Source: DATFKA01 sp042095835
GTDB taxonomy: Bacteria; Bacteroidota; Bacteroidia; Chitinophagales; Saprospiraceae
DNA: 64,000 nucleotides
Direction: 5' to 3'
NCBI GenBank assembly: GCA_042095835.1
Contig: JBELML010000009.1
Span: 1-64,000, forward strand
In this document: positions 47,540 to 56,029 of the stretch, piece by piece
Layout: every line of letters begins with the position of its first letter
Position numbering within the stretch: position 1 is the stretch's first letter
Notes under the pieces: model-generated
Databases searched by the model: none
Seen by the model: only the letters and a program-made list of their open reading frames with translations
Told to the model about the DNA's origin: nothing
Translations under genes and position numbers: made by a program

Positions 47540-48727
47540 TTAGTGGTTGAAACGGTCAAAGTGTTTGATAAAAGTTTCCAAGTCCTTGTCACCTCTGCCT
47601 GAAAGATTGATGACGATCACATCCTCTTTGCTATACTCCATCACATCCAAGGCAGCAAAAGCGTGTGCTGTTTCCAATGCGGGGATAATACCCTCAATCT
47701 TTGAAATGAAATAAGCAGCCTTTAGCGCATCATCGTCGGTAATACTGATTGCCTCTGCTCTACCTGAGGCAATTAAATGGGCATGCATGGGTCCAATACC
47801 AGGATAATCCAAACCCGCAGAGATAGAATAGGGTTCTACGATCTGCCCATCTGGAGTCTGCATTAATAAGGTCCTACTTCCATGTATAATACCTCTGGTG
47901 CCAAGTACAGAAGTAGCTGCCGATTCGCCCGTATCTACGCCTAAACCAGCTGCTTCGACAGCGATCAAGCGTACATCTTTTTCATTGAGGTAATGGTAAT
48001 AAGCGCCCGCAGCGTTGCTTCCACCACCTACACAAGCGATGACGGCATCGGGGTTCTCGCGTCCAGTTTTTGCCTTCAACTGCCATTTGATTTCCTCACT
48101 AATGACAGATTGGAATTGAGCGACCATATCTGGATAAGGATGCGGTCCAACTACCGAACCAATAATGTAGTGCGTATCTTCTGGGTTGTTGATCCAATCG
48201 CGAATAGCTTCGTTGGTCGCATCTTTCAAAGTTTTACTGCCACTAGTAGCCGGTCGAACCTCTGCTCCCAACATTTTCATGCGCGAAACATTAGGTGCTT
48301 GTCGGGCAATATCTACTTCGCCCATGTAGACGATGCAGGGTATACCCATCAAGGCACAAACTGTAGCAGTAGCTACGCCGTGCTGACCAGCACCTGTCTC
48401 TGCTATTATCCGATTTTTTCCCAGACGCTTGGCCAGGAGGATTTGTCCGATGGTATTGTTCACTTTATGGGCACCAGTATGACAAAGATCTTCTCTTTTT
48501 AGATAGATATTGGTCTGGTAATGATCAGAAAGCCGCTCTGCAAAATATAAGGGTGTAGGTCTACCTACATAATCTTTTAATAAGCTTCTAAATTCTTTCT
48601 GAAAAGCTTCATCATCCCATATAAGCGCATACTGCTTTCTAATTTCCTCAATATTGGGGTGGAGCATCTCTGGAATGTATGCGCCGCCAAATTCTCCGTA
48701 ATACCCTCTTTCGTCAACTGCGATCAT
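47540..48727 (-). CDS. trpB: tryptophan synthase beta subunit
   Basis: 395 residues. PLP-dependent joining of indole and serine. PLP lysine K88 lies in HTGAHKVNN. The phosphate loop GGGSNAAG, the catalytic ETGAGQHG and the C-terminal LSGRGDKD are intact. It is the TrpB1 type that pairs with TrpA, encoded immediately downstream. The 174-bp gap upstream of it holds palindromic repeats. Confidence 0.96.
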   Translation of the reverse strand: MIAVDERGYYGEFGGAYIPEMLHPNIEEIRKQYALIWDDEAFQKEFRSLLKDYVGRPTPLYFAERLSDHYQTNIYLKREDLCHTGAHKVNNTIGQILLAKRLGKNRIIAETGAGQHGVATATVCALMGIPCIVYMGEVDIARQAPNVSRMKMLGAEVRPATSGSKTLKDATNEAIRDWINNPEDTHYIIGSVVGPHPYPDMVAQFQSVISEEIKWQLKAKTGRENPDAVIACVGGGSNAAGAYYHYLNEKDVRLIAVEAAGLGVDTGESAATSVLGTRGIIHGSRTLLMQTPDGQIVEPYSISAGLDYPGIGPMHAHLIASGRAEAISITDDDALKAAYFISKIEGIIPALETAHAFAALDVMEYSKEDVIVINLSGRGDKDLETFIKHFDRFNH

Positions 48728-48750
48728 CGTTTTTTAATATTATAGTGATG

Positions 48751-48868
48751 TCTACCTCCGCTAAAGCTTAGGTAGATAAATAATGTTGTAGGATGCCTAC
48801 CTACCGTAACTTACTCTTCCGCCATGCTCCTACGCTAAAGCTTAGGCGGTTAGCGTAGGTAGGTAAGG
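48751..48868. repeat. palindromic repeats between trpF and trpB
   Basis: Two related palindromes. One is TCTACC...GGTAGA (48751-48776). The longer one (48796-48868) has arms CCTACCTACC/GTAGGTAGG and an inner CCGCC/GGCGG. Both contain CGCTAAAGCTTAGG. They resemble an extragenic palindrome family and would form strong hairpins inside the operon transcript. Confidence 0.6.
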
Positions 48869-48901
48869 ATAGATGTAGTTCGCCAAAACACCCGAAATAA
48901 T

Positions 48902-49561
48902 TTAAAACATTTTAGCTTCCTGCACAAATCCTTTAATCAACTCGATATCTTTTAAAGCAGGCTCCGTTTCAAATCGACTATTGATATCTACACCCATCAA
49001 CATGGGGTGATCGATAGCCTGTATAGCTTCTACAGATTGAGCATGAATGCCTCCACTCAATAGAAATGGAGTACTACCTTTGTAATCTGTCAGCAAGTCC
49101 CAGTTGAATTGTTGTCCAGTACCTCCAAAATCGGCACCTTTGGTATCGAATATAAAAAAGGAACAATGCTCTTCAAAGGCTTCGGTCGTTTCAAAGTCAA
49201 AATTTTCATCAACGGAAAAAGCTTTGATCAACTGAGCACTTCTCACGGTACTTGCTCGCCATAAACTGGCAATTTCTCGACAATATTCGGGGGATTCTGT
49301 GCCATGCAATTGTACATAATCCAATTGATAGTCATGGGTGTAATTGAACAACTCATGTATATTCTCATTGACAAAGACACCTACTTTCTTAATCAAACCA
49401 AAAGCTTCTTCATTTCCTTGAATCCAAGTCGACAAGTCTGTATCTCCTACGTAACGTTTGGATTTGGGATAAAAAATGAAGCCTATATAATCAATGGGTA
49501 ATGCCAAAAGCGCCTCAATATTTTGAGGGTCGCGCATCCCACACACTTTCACCTGTATCAT
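48902..49561 (-). CDS. trpF: phosphoribosylanthranilate isomerase
   Basis: 219 residues from the ATG at 49561, whose ATGA overlaps the trpC stop codon, so translational coupling is likely. It catalyses the Amadori rearrangement of phosphoribosylanthranilate. KVCGMRDPQN holds the catalytic cysteine. The second catalytic aspartate is in FIFDTKG, and LLSGGIHAQSV and GVDINSRFE complete the TIM barrel phosphate site. Confidence 0.94.
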   Translation of the reverse strand: MIQVKVCGMRDPQNIEALLALPIDYIGFIFYPKSKRYVGDTDLSTWIQGNEEAFGLIKKVGVFVNENIHELFNYTHDYQLDYVQLHGTESPEYCREIASLWRASTVRSAQLIKAFSVDENFDFETTEAFEEHCSFFIFDTKGADFGGTGQQFNWDLLTDYKGSTPFLLSGGIHAQSVEAIQAIDHPMLMGVDINSRFETEPALKDIELIKGFVQEAKMF

Positions 49562-50373
49562 GCTATTCCAGTTTTTAAGGTTAGCTCCATCTCGTTTATT
49601 CTTTCTATAAAGGTCTGGCATCGCTTATGGGGCTCATCGGCCTTCATAAAATATTCTCCAATCAAAAAGCCTTGGAAGCCCACCTCTTTTAATTGAACGA
49701 TCACGTTCGGGTCACTGATACCACTTTCTGATATTTTCACAAAATCGTTTGGAATGACAGAAAAAAGATCAATAGAGGTTTGGATGCTTACTTCAAAGTT
49801 TTCGAGGTTTCTATTATTGACGCCTACTACATCGATATACTCATTTACCTTTTGGAGTTGTTTTTCAGAATGGACTTCCAAAAGCACCTCCATACCCAAG
49901 GACTTGGCTTGCTTTGCCAGATCACGAATCCTTCCTCGATCTAAGCACTCCGCAATCAAAAGGATCACGTCAGCACCAATAGACCGCGCCTCAAAGATTT
50001 GATATTCATCAATGATAAAGTCCTTTCTGAGAATCGGGCAATAATTGAACCGACGAGCCTCTGTCAAATCCTCGTTTTTGCCATTGAAGAAATGCGTATC
50101 GGTTAATACAGAAAGGGCACTAGCTCCCGCTTGCATATATCCGATTGTCACTTTTTCTACTTGAGCAAAAGGGTTGATTGGCCCCTTGGAAGGAGATTGC
50201 CTTTTAAACTCTGCAATTATTCCAGACTTATCCGGTCTCAATAGATATTCTTTCATTGAAACACATGAAGACTGGAAATAAATACTATTTTCTAGTAATT
50301 TAATAGGATAAAGTTCTTTTCGACTAGCAACTTCTTTCCTTTTATGTTCGACTATTTTAGTTAATATATTCAA
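49558..50373 (-). CDS. trpC: indole-3-glycerol phosphate synthase
   Basis: 271 residues, monofunctional (not fused to TrpF). Conserved EFKRQSPSKG with catalytic lysine, LSVLTDTHFF, LRKDFIIDEYQI, GVNNRNL and SESGI are all present. It closes the indole ring. It overlaps trpF by 4 bases. The 90-bp gap upstream (trpD side) carries repeat sequence. Confidence 0.95.
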   Translation of the reverse strand: MNILTKIVEHKRKEVASRKELYPIKLLENSIYFQSSCVSMKEYLLRPDKSGIIAEFKRQSPSKGPINPFAQVEKVTIGYMQAGASALSVLTDTHFFNGKNEDLTEARRFNYCPILRKDFIIDEYQIFEARSIGADVILLIAECLDRGRIRDLAKQAKSLGMEVLLEVHSEKQLQKVNEYIDVVGVNNRNLENFEVSIQTSIDLFSVIPNDFVKISESGISDPNVIVQLKEVGFQGFLIGEYFMKADEPHKRCQTFIERINEMELTLKTGIA

Positions 50374-50463
50374 TGTTGTAGTGTTGTGATTATGTAGTGT
50401 TGTAATGATATAGTGATGTAATTATGTCTGCCTGCCGTAGCTAGGGCGAAGTCACTTTTGCTC
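50374..50463. repeat. repeat-bearing gap between trpD and trpC
   Basis: The plus strand reads as loosely repeated TAGTGTTGT/TAGTGATGT units (50377-50430), followed by CTGCCTGCCGTAGCTAGGG. The segment TATAGTGATGT also occurs at 48741-48751 beside the trpF-trpB palindromes, so both gaps seem to carry members of one element family. Confidence 0.45.
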
Positions 50464-51450
50464 CTAACTGAGGATTTTTTGTAGCCCCTGGTAGGCGGCT
50501 CCGCTTTCAATACTTTCCTGGGCTTCTGCTAGGCAATCTTCAATGGATTTTTCTGGATGAATGACTTGAATGGCCATTCCTGCATTACTGATAACTGTAG
50601 CTTTTTGCGCTGGTTTTGCCTGGTCTTGTAGAATATTCAAAATAATTTCAGCGGCTTCTTCGGCAGTTTCACCGCCGTATAAAGTTGCTGGATCGATAGC
50701 CTTTTGTCCCAAATCTTCTGGGCTATATAGCCGCTCCTTGGTATTGGTTCTTGCTATAAAATCACCCGTTAGAGAAATCTCATCATAGCCATCTAAAGCA
50801 TAAATGATGGAGAATTTTCGCCCAGAATTCTGCATAAGGTATTGATACATCCTCGCTAACTCCAAACTAAAGGTTCCAAACAATTGGTATTTAGGTTGTA
50901 TTGGATTGACGAGTGGGCCCAGCATATTAAAGAAAGTCTTCATTTTTAAATCCTTCCTTACGGGTACCACCTCCTTCATAGCGGGATGGAATAATGGTGC
51001 GTGCAAGAAACAAAGGTTGGCCTCCTCCAGATGACGACGAAGGGTATCTTGGTCATTCGTAAACTCATAGCCCAAAGCCATCAATACATTGGAAGATCCG
51101 ACAGCAGAAGACACCCCATAACTGCCGTGCTTGGTCACCTTATACCCCGCTCCAGCAATGACCATTGCTGAGGTCGTCGAAATATTGAAGGTATTTTTTC
51201 CATCCCCACCTGTACCTACAATATCCAAGGTGTCTGTAGTGCCTAAATCTATTTTTACACATAGCTCCAATAAGGCATCTCTGAACCCTTCCAGCTCAGG
51301 AATCGTTATAGGCCTCATATTATAAACCGTTGTGAATGCTGAAATCTGTACATGATTGAACTTCGCATGGGAGATATCAAGCAAAACGGCTTTCGCTTCC
51401 TCTTTTGTTAGTTTTTCGTGGTCGAATAATCGACTAAGTATCGCTTTCAT
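50464..51450 (-). CDS. trpD: anthranilate phosphoribosyltransferase
   Basis: 328 residues. It adds phosphoribosyl pyrophosphate to anthranilate. DIVGTGGDGKNTFNISTTSA is the PRPP/Mg loop, KHGSYGVSSAVGSSNVL follows, and VRKDLKMKTFFNMLGPLVNP is conserved. It starts 10 bases after the trpG stop codon. TrpG and TrpD are separate here, not fused. Confidence 0.95.
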   Translation of the reverse strand: MKAILSRLFDHEKLTKEEAKAVLLDISHAKFNHVQISAFTTVYNMRPITIPELEGFRDALLELCVKIDLGTTDTLDIVGTGGDGKNTFNISTTSAMVIAGAGYKVTKHGSYGVSSAVGSSNVLMALGYEFTNDQDTLRRHLEEANLCFLHAPLFHPAMKEVVPVRKDLKMKTFFNMLGPLVNPIQPKYQLFGTFSLELARMYQYLMQNSGRKFSIIYALDGYDEISLTGDFIARTNTKERLYSPEDLGQKAIDPATLYGGETAEEAAEIILNILQDQAKPAQKATVISNAGMAIQVIHPEKSIEDCLAEAQESIESGAAYQGLQKILS

Positions 51451-51460
51451 AATTGTTATT

Positions 51461-52060
51461 TTAAACTGCTGCGACAGGGATCTCTAAGCCGCAGAAAAGT
51501 AGAAAATTCCGAAGCATCTTTTTTCCTTGTGGTGTCATAATTGACTCAGGATGGAATTGCACCCCAAATACCTTATGCTCCTGGTGGCGCATGGCCATGA
51601 TTTCACCCTTATCATCCCGGGCCGTCACCACCATCTCACCAGGAAGTGTTTCTTTTTTCACTACCCAAGAATGGTATCGGCCTGCCTGAAATTCACTGGG
51701 AATACCTTCAAAAAGGATATCTTTTTCTTCCGTCTTATAGATAGGCGTCTCAATACCATGATAAACCTGGTCTAAGTTTTCAATCTTAGCGCCGTAAGCC
51801 TCCCCAATCGCTTGATGACCTAAGCAGACACCCAGAATAAATTTTTGGGGACCATATCTTTTGATCAAGGCAGGCATAATACCAGCTTCGGAAGGAATGC
51901 CCGGTCCAGGAGAAAGAATAAGGATATCATAACGATCCACCTCTTCTAAGCTTATTTCGTCATTGCGATAAACATCGACTTCTCGGCCTAAAATTTCTTG
52001 AAGATATTGCACCAGATTATAGGTGAACGAATCGTAGTTATCTAAAACGAGTAGGTTCAT
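51461..52060 (-). CDS. trpG: anthranilate synthase glutaminase component
   Basis: 199 residues, class I glutamine amidotransferase. Nucleophile C79 lies in GVCLGHQ, the oxyanion motif is SPGPGIP, and the catalytic His-Glu is in VQFHPES. It supplies ammonia to TrpE. It begins 1 base after the trpE stop codon. Since no pabA was seen in the window, a shared role in folate synthesis cannot be judged. Confidence 0.95.
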   Translation of the reverse strand: MNLLVLDNYDSFTYNLVQYLQEILGREVDVYRNDEISLEEVDRYDILILSPGPGIPSEAGIMPALIKRYGPQKFILGVCLGHQAIGEAYGAKIENLDQVYHGIETPIYKTEEKDILFEGIPSEFQAGRYHSWVVKKETLPGEMVVTARDDKGEIMAMRHQEHKVFGVQFHPESIMTPQGKKMLRNFLLFCGLEIPVAAV

Positions 52061-52061
52061 G

Positions 52062-53480
52062 TTATTTAATTTTTTCTGCTTCTAGTAAGGCTTTTTTCAA
52101 AGCGCCTAATTTGTTGTTGACTTCTTGCAATTCATTTTCTTCTACGCTACCCGTGACAATACCTGCTCCTGCCTGGTAATGCAAGGTATTGTCCTTGCTC
52201 ATAAAAGAACGAATGACAATAGCCGTATTGATGACTCCATCGAATCCAATGTAGCCAAGTGCGCCGCCATAAAAGCTTCGGTTTTGATTTTCGTAATGAT
52301 TAATCAATTCGATCGCTTTATATTTTGGTGCTCCTGAAAGCGTACCTGCTGGAAAGGTATCTCCAAATATTTGCACAGGATTGGCATCTTCTTCTAGGTC
52401 ACCCAAAACAGTGGACACCAGATGAATAACGTGGCTATAAAAGTGGATTTCCTTTAGCTTTTCCACCCTTACATTTACGGCGTGGCGGCCTAGATCATTT
52501 CTGGCCAAATCGACAAGCATGATATGCTCTGCATTTTCCTTTGGATCGGCAGCCAGTTCTTTAGATTTTTCGATATCTACCAGCATATCACCTGAGCGTT
52601 TATAGGTGCCGGCAATGGGATTCACCCTAGCAACATTATCCCGGATGACCATCTGACTTTCAGGAGAGGATCCAAAGATTTTATAGCTTCCATAGTCAAA
52701 ATAAAACAGATAAGGAGAGGGATTAATGGAGCGTAAAACGCGGTATACTTGGAACTCATCCCCTTGAAAATCTTGTTGGAACTGCCGAGAGAATACAATT
52801 TGAAAGACATCTCCGATCTGACAATGATGCTTACCAATGGTAACCAAATTTTTAAATTCTTCATCCGTCAAATTGCTTCTTTCCTGACCAGTAACTTTAA
52901 AATCATAAGTAGGAATCTTAGGACTAAAGACTAGGTTTTCGAGTTTCTTCATTTGCGACTCCTCCCCTTCCAACAAGTTTTCGAGTATATAAAACTCATT
53001 TTTGTAATGATTGATCGCAATAATGAAGCGGTGCAAAGAGAAACGAATATCTGGCAGGTCAAACTTTCTTTTTTCAGCATCAAATGCTAGCGTATCAAAG
53101 TATTGAACACCATCAAATCCCACATGACCAAGGAAGCCATTAAAAGTAGGTAGTATAGAAGCGTGATCTAGTTCGAAGCTTTTGGTGAACGATTGCAAAT
53201 GCTCGGGTACGGTATTGACATTGATGACTGCTTGATGTTCAAGGCTCCCATCTGGCATTTGCACGCTGATCATGCGATTTTCCACCTTAAACTCGGCCAT
53301 CATCTGCAAACCAATGAAGGAAAAGCACTCTTCGGCGCTGCTGAAGTCGTTGCTCTCCAGGAGTACAGGTTGGGTATAATGATCTCGCACTTTCAAATAA
53401 AGCGAAACAGGTGTAATGAAATCAGATAAGTGCTTAGACACTATCGTTTTTATTTTCACCTTGGATTTTATCGTTGACAT
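52062..53480 (-). CDS. trpE: anthranilate synthase component I
   Basis: 472 residues. It converts chorismate and ammonia to anthranilate. The chorismate-binding core includes IFGSSPESQM, NPIAGTYKRSG, DLARNDLGR, PAGTLSGAPK and YGGALGYIGF. The N-terminal LLESNDF segment corresponds to the LLES motif of the tryptophan feedback site in characterised TrpE enzymes. It is the first structural gene after the attenuator, 60 bases beyond the terminator T-run. Confidence 0.95.
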   Translation of the reverse strand: MSTIKSKVKIKTIVSKHLSDFITPVSLYLKVRDHYTQPVLLESNDFSSAEECFSFIGLQMMAEFKVENRMISVQMPDGSLEHQAVINVNTVPEHLQSFTKSFELDHASILPTFNGFLGHVGFDGVQYFDTLAFDAEKRKFDLPDIRFSLHRFIIAINHYKNEFYILENLLEGEESQMKKLENLVFSPKIPTYDFKVTGQERSNLTDEEFKNLVTIGKHHCQIGDVFQIVFSRQFQQDFQGDEFQVYRVLRSINPSPYLFYFDYGSYKIFGSSPESQMVIRDNVARVNPIAGTYKRSGDMLVDIEKSKELAADPKENAEHIMLVDLARNDLGRHAVNVRVEKLKEIHFYSHVIHLVSTVLGDLEEDANPVQIFGDTFPAGTLSGAPKYKAIELINHYENQNRSFYGGALGYIGFDGVINTAIVIRSFMSKDNTLHYQAGAGIVTGSVEENELQEVNNKLGALKKALLEAEKIK

Positions 53481-53540
53481 ATGTTTGATGTATTGTTTAC
53501 TGTTTGGTTACTTGAGATTGAGTGCTATGGATTAAAATAT

Positions 53541-53580
53541 AAAAAACGGCTTGCCGGGATAATCCTGACAAGCCGTTTTG
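53541..53580 (-). terminator. trp attenuator terminator
   Basis: On the minus strand, AAAACGGCTTG (53579-53569) pairs perfectly with CAAGCCGTTTT (53553-53543) around a 15-base loop and runs into six Ts. It sits between the leader peptide and trpE, where it would stop transcription before the structural genes. Confidence 0.88.
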
Positions 53581-53640
53581 GTATATGAATTTAGCAAAGG
53601 CGTGTGGGTCACCCGATATATCGAATTTCTGAACGCCACC
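53572..53640 (-). promoter_or_regulatory. trp antiterminator and pause structures
   Basis: Region 1 (GGCGT within 53637-53633, overlapping the last Trp codon and the next codon) can pair with region 2 (ACGCC, 53603-53599). Region 2 (GCCTTTG, 53601-53595) can instead pair with region 3 (CAAAACGGC, 53580-53572) with a 2-base bulge, which would break the terminator stem. A small CGATATATCG/GGGTGACCC hairpin lies between 1 and 2. This is the standard order of a ribosome-mediated attenuator. Confidence 0.75.
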
Positions 53641-53677
53641 ACCAAATTGTATTTTTAATTTTATTCATTTTTTTCAT
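53609..53677 (-). CDS. trpL: trp operon leader peptide
   Basis: A 22-codon frame starting ATG at 53677 and ending TGA at 53611-53609. Residues 12-14 are three consecutive tryptophans (codons 53644-53636). The N-terminal part is lysine/asparagine-rich and translated from an A-rich, unstructured region. A second in-frame ATG is codon 4. The stop codon lies 5 bases before region 2, so a ribosome finishing the peptide would mask region 2 and allow the terminator to form. Its position, Trp run and downstream terminator leave little doubt about its role. Confidence 0.88.
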   Translation of the reverse strand: MKKMNKIKNTIWWWRSEIRYIG

Positions 53678-53685
53678 TGTTGGCC

Positions 53686-53693
53686 CAAATATA
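53686..53693 (-). promoter_or_regulatory. candidate trp operon -7 box (TATATTTG)
   Basis: Exact TAnnTTTG on the minus strand, 8 bases upstream of the leader peptide ATG. Transcription would begin only a few bases before that ATG. No clear TTG at -33 was found. Confidence 0.6.
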
Positions 53694-53882
53694 GAATGCT
53701 CTGGAATAATTTCCGATGTTTTTGAAGAAAAATTTTAAAAATCATTCCATTTCTTCTTGAGATAAGGAACAATTGATAAAACCAATGGCTACAAGCATCC
53801 CAACCGCTTCTCAGGATTTTGGAAAAACCTAAAGTTGTTCCGTAAGATAGTAGATGTCTTATTATCAGTGTTTTAGAAGGGC

Positions 53883-54623
53883 CTAACCAACAATAGTTTT
53901 TTTGACATTAACCAAATGACTTTTCCCAATTGGCAAGCGTAAATCATCCAACTTTATATGGTTGCCCTCAATCGCAATTATATGCTTGATGTTGACAATA
54001 TAAGACTTATGTATCCTTAAAAACTGGCCGCTCGGCAACTCGGCTTCTACAGCTTTTATGGTTTTCCTTACGATTTTAATTTGCTGGTCTACTAGGAAAA
54101 ACTTAAGATAATTACCCCAAGACTGGATATATTTTATATCAATAAAGGAGATTTTGTAAATCACTTTATTGTCTTTCAAGCTCATAAAGTCAGTATGACT
54201 AGGTACAAGGTGATCTGACGCTTGCATTAAGGAACTTGTATTAAACTCTTTTTCTAAAAGCAAAACTTTCTTTAACCTGTCAATAGCTTTAATAAATCTA
54301 GTCAAGCGGATGGGTTTATGCAGATAATCAACTACCTGATCATAGTCGAAGCTCTGCATCGCATATTTGGTGTAGGCAGTGGTAATAATGACTTTAGGAG
54401 CAGTATTGTCGAGCGTATCTAGCAACTCGACTCCTGAAATATCCGGCATCTCAATATCTAAAAGTATAGCATCTACCCGGTTTTTATTCAGAAAATTAAG
54501 CGTAGAAATACCGTCGTAGCAATTTCCTACTACTTCGATCTGATCTATTTTATTACCGTAATCCTCAAGCACTTTATGCGCCAAAGGTTCATCATCGACA
54601 ATTAATAATTTGATCTTATTCAT
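53883..54623 (-). CDS. LytTR response regulator
   Basis: 246 residues. The receiver has DDEPLAHK, phospho-acceptor D in DAILLDIEMPDISG, TTAYTKYA and KPIRLTRF. The C-terminal LytTR domain includes YIQSWGNYLKFFL and FLRIHKSYIVNIKHI. Its ATG overlaps the TGA of the upstream kinase gene by 4 bases, so the two proteins should be made in balance. Confidence 0.92.
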   Translation of the reverse strand: MNKIKLLIVDDEPLAHKVLEDYGNKIDQIEVVGNCYDGISTLNFLNKNRVDAILLDIEMPDISGVELLDTLDNTAPKVIITTAYTKYAMQSFDYDQVVDYLHKPIRLTRFIKAIDRLKKVLLLEKEFNTSSLMQASDHLVPSHTDFMSLKDNKVIYKISFIDIKYIQSWGNYLKFFLVDQQIKIVRKTIKAVEAELPSGQFLRIHKSYIVNIKHIIAIEGNHIKLDDLRLPIGKSHLVNVKKTIVG

Positions 54624-55609
54624 AACTCAATCTGTAATTCAACTAAGTGTATTTCCTCATTTTGGATAATTTTAAGCTCATGTTGCTTTGGGTAGATCAA
54701 CTCCAATCTTTGCTTTGTATTTTGTAAGCCGAAATTAGTCTTCACTACTTTACGATTGGTGATGATGCTATTCTTGATAGAAAACAAAAGTTGATCTGCC
54801 TTGGTTTTCAATTGGAGATGTACAAAACAGGCCTGAATTGGATGTGTACCATGTTTAAAGGCATTTTCTACAAAAGGTAAAAACAAGAGCGGAGAAATCT
54901 TTAAATCCCCATCTGCTTGCTCAAAATCAATCTGAACATCGCAGGTATCACTCAAGCGAAGTTGCTCCAGTTTGAGATAGGATTGGAGCAATTGAATCTC
55001 ATCTTCTAAGCTTACTTGTCCTACTTTCGAGAATTCTAGATGATAACGCATGACATCTGACAGCTCCATAATCATTTCAGATCCATTTTCCGGATCGATT
55101 CGATTCATCCCATAAATATTGTTTAAAGTATTGAATAGAAAATGAGGGTTAATCTGAGCTTTTAATGCGTTGAGTTCGGTCATCGCAGTCTTGGCTTTCA
55201 ATTCTTGGAGTTGGTATTGATTAACGAGCCCTCTTTTAAAGTATTGAAGCCCAAGAGTGAAAAAATGAATAAAAATACAGTTAATGACATTCCTGGTTGG
55301 GGAATCACTGATATGACCATAACGGCTGTTGAACAATAGCTCATAAGCAGCTACACCAATAGCTACAACAACAAGCATTGCAATTACATAAATAAAATAT
55401 CTGCGAGCATCAAAGAATTTTTCTTTAGCCCAGAACCCCAAGTAGGTGGTCAGGAATACGGGAATCAAATAAAAAAAAATCATGAGAAGGTTTTCCGTAA
55501 GCATAGCTGCTGGATTTCCTTCAATAAATAGCACTAAAATCAAGGCCCAATAGCCTGTCAACCAAATAAGGCTGTGATAAACCCACCTTTTTTGTAGAAA
55601 CTGAATCAT
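54620..55609 (-). CDS. LytS-type sensor histidine kinase
   Basis: 329 residues. Four transmembrane helices in the first 140 residues, no large periplasmic domain, then the His_kinase core: KAQINPHFLFNTLNNIYGM with the phosphorylated histidine, and FVENAFKHG with a shortened C-terminal ATP lid. This compact kinase type senses through its membrane domain in unknown ways. It is paired with the LytTR gene immediately downstream. Confidence 0.9.
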   Translation of the reverse strand: MIQFLQKRWVYHSLIWLTGYWALILVLFIEGNPAAMLTENLLMIFFYLIPVFLTTYLGFWAKEKFFDARRYFIYVIAMLVVVAIGVAAYELLFNSRYGHISDSPTRNVINCIFIHFFTLGLQYFKRGLVNQYQLQELKAKTAMTELNALKAQINPHFLFNTLNNIYGMNRIDPENGSEMIMELSDVMRYHLEFSKVGQVSLEDEIQLLQSYLKLEQLRLSDTCDVQIDFEQADGDLKISPLLFLPFVENAFKHGTHPIQACFVHLQLKTKADQLLFSIKNSIITNRKVVKTNFGLQNTKQRLELIYPKQHELKIIQNEEIHLVELQIEL

Positions 55610-55745
55610 ACTGCAAACTAGGAAATATAATCCGCGTACACCATTTTTTGTGATATACGCTGTATGTCCCTGTTTTACTAAGGATAATCACAGCACACAG
55701 GTAGCGAATCACTATTATTTTCAAAAAAAATGGAATGCAGATAAT

Positions 55746-55925
55746 TTTGGCATTGGTAGTAAGGCCCTATTTACCATAACAAGTGATGAAAATGCCATGA
55801 TTCCCGAGAACAAGGAAGCCGAAATTATCGGCTTAGGTATATCGGCAATTTTGATTGAATACCTAGATAGGAATAATGTTCGAAGAAAAATGACGAAGCC
55901 TTATGAGTCGTTGCGGAGAGAGTAA
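55746..55925 (+). pseudogene. truncated copy of unknown gene (copy 1)
   Basis: The frame encodes 60 residues from FGIGSKALFTI to the stop that are nearly identical to the C-terminus of the gene at 56803-57072. The part before it is replaced by unrelated sequence from the kinase upstream region, so the gene has lost its 5' end. Family not recognised. Confidence 0.65.
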
Positions 55926-56024
55926 AAAACCAATAAAATAGTATGATTATGATACACCAAAAATGGTCTTTTAACCATCTTATTAGGTATCGAAAAGTGC
56001 GTCAAAAATGAGTCATCGCAAAAT
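55746..56024 (+). repeat. 279-bp direct repeat, copy 1
   Basis: It aligns without gaps to 56893-57171 (constant offset 1,147 bp), with roughly 20 mismatches by eye. It carries the tail of an unknown gene, an AT-rich spacer and the first codons of the gene found intact after copy 2 (ATGAGTCATCGC versus ATGAGTTACCGC). Confidence 0.85.
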
Positions 56025-56029
56025 TGTAG

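Noticed and set aside
47993..48502. A 169-codon plus-strand frame opposite trpB
   Set aside because: It is a shadow of trpB codons, with no start region and no homology pattern.
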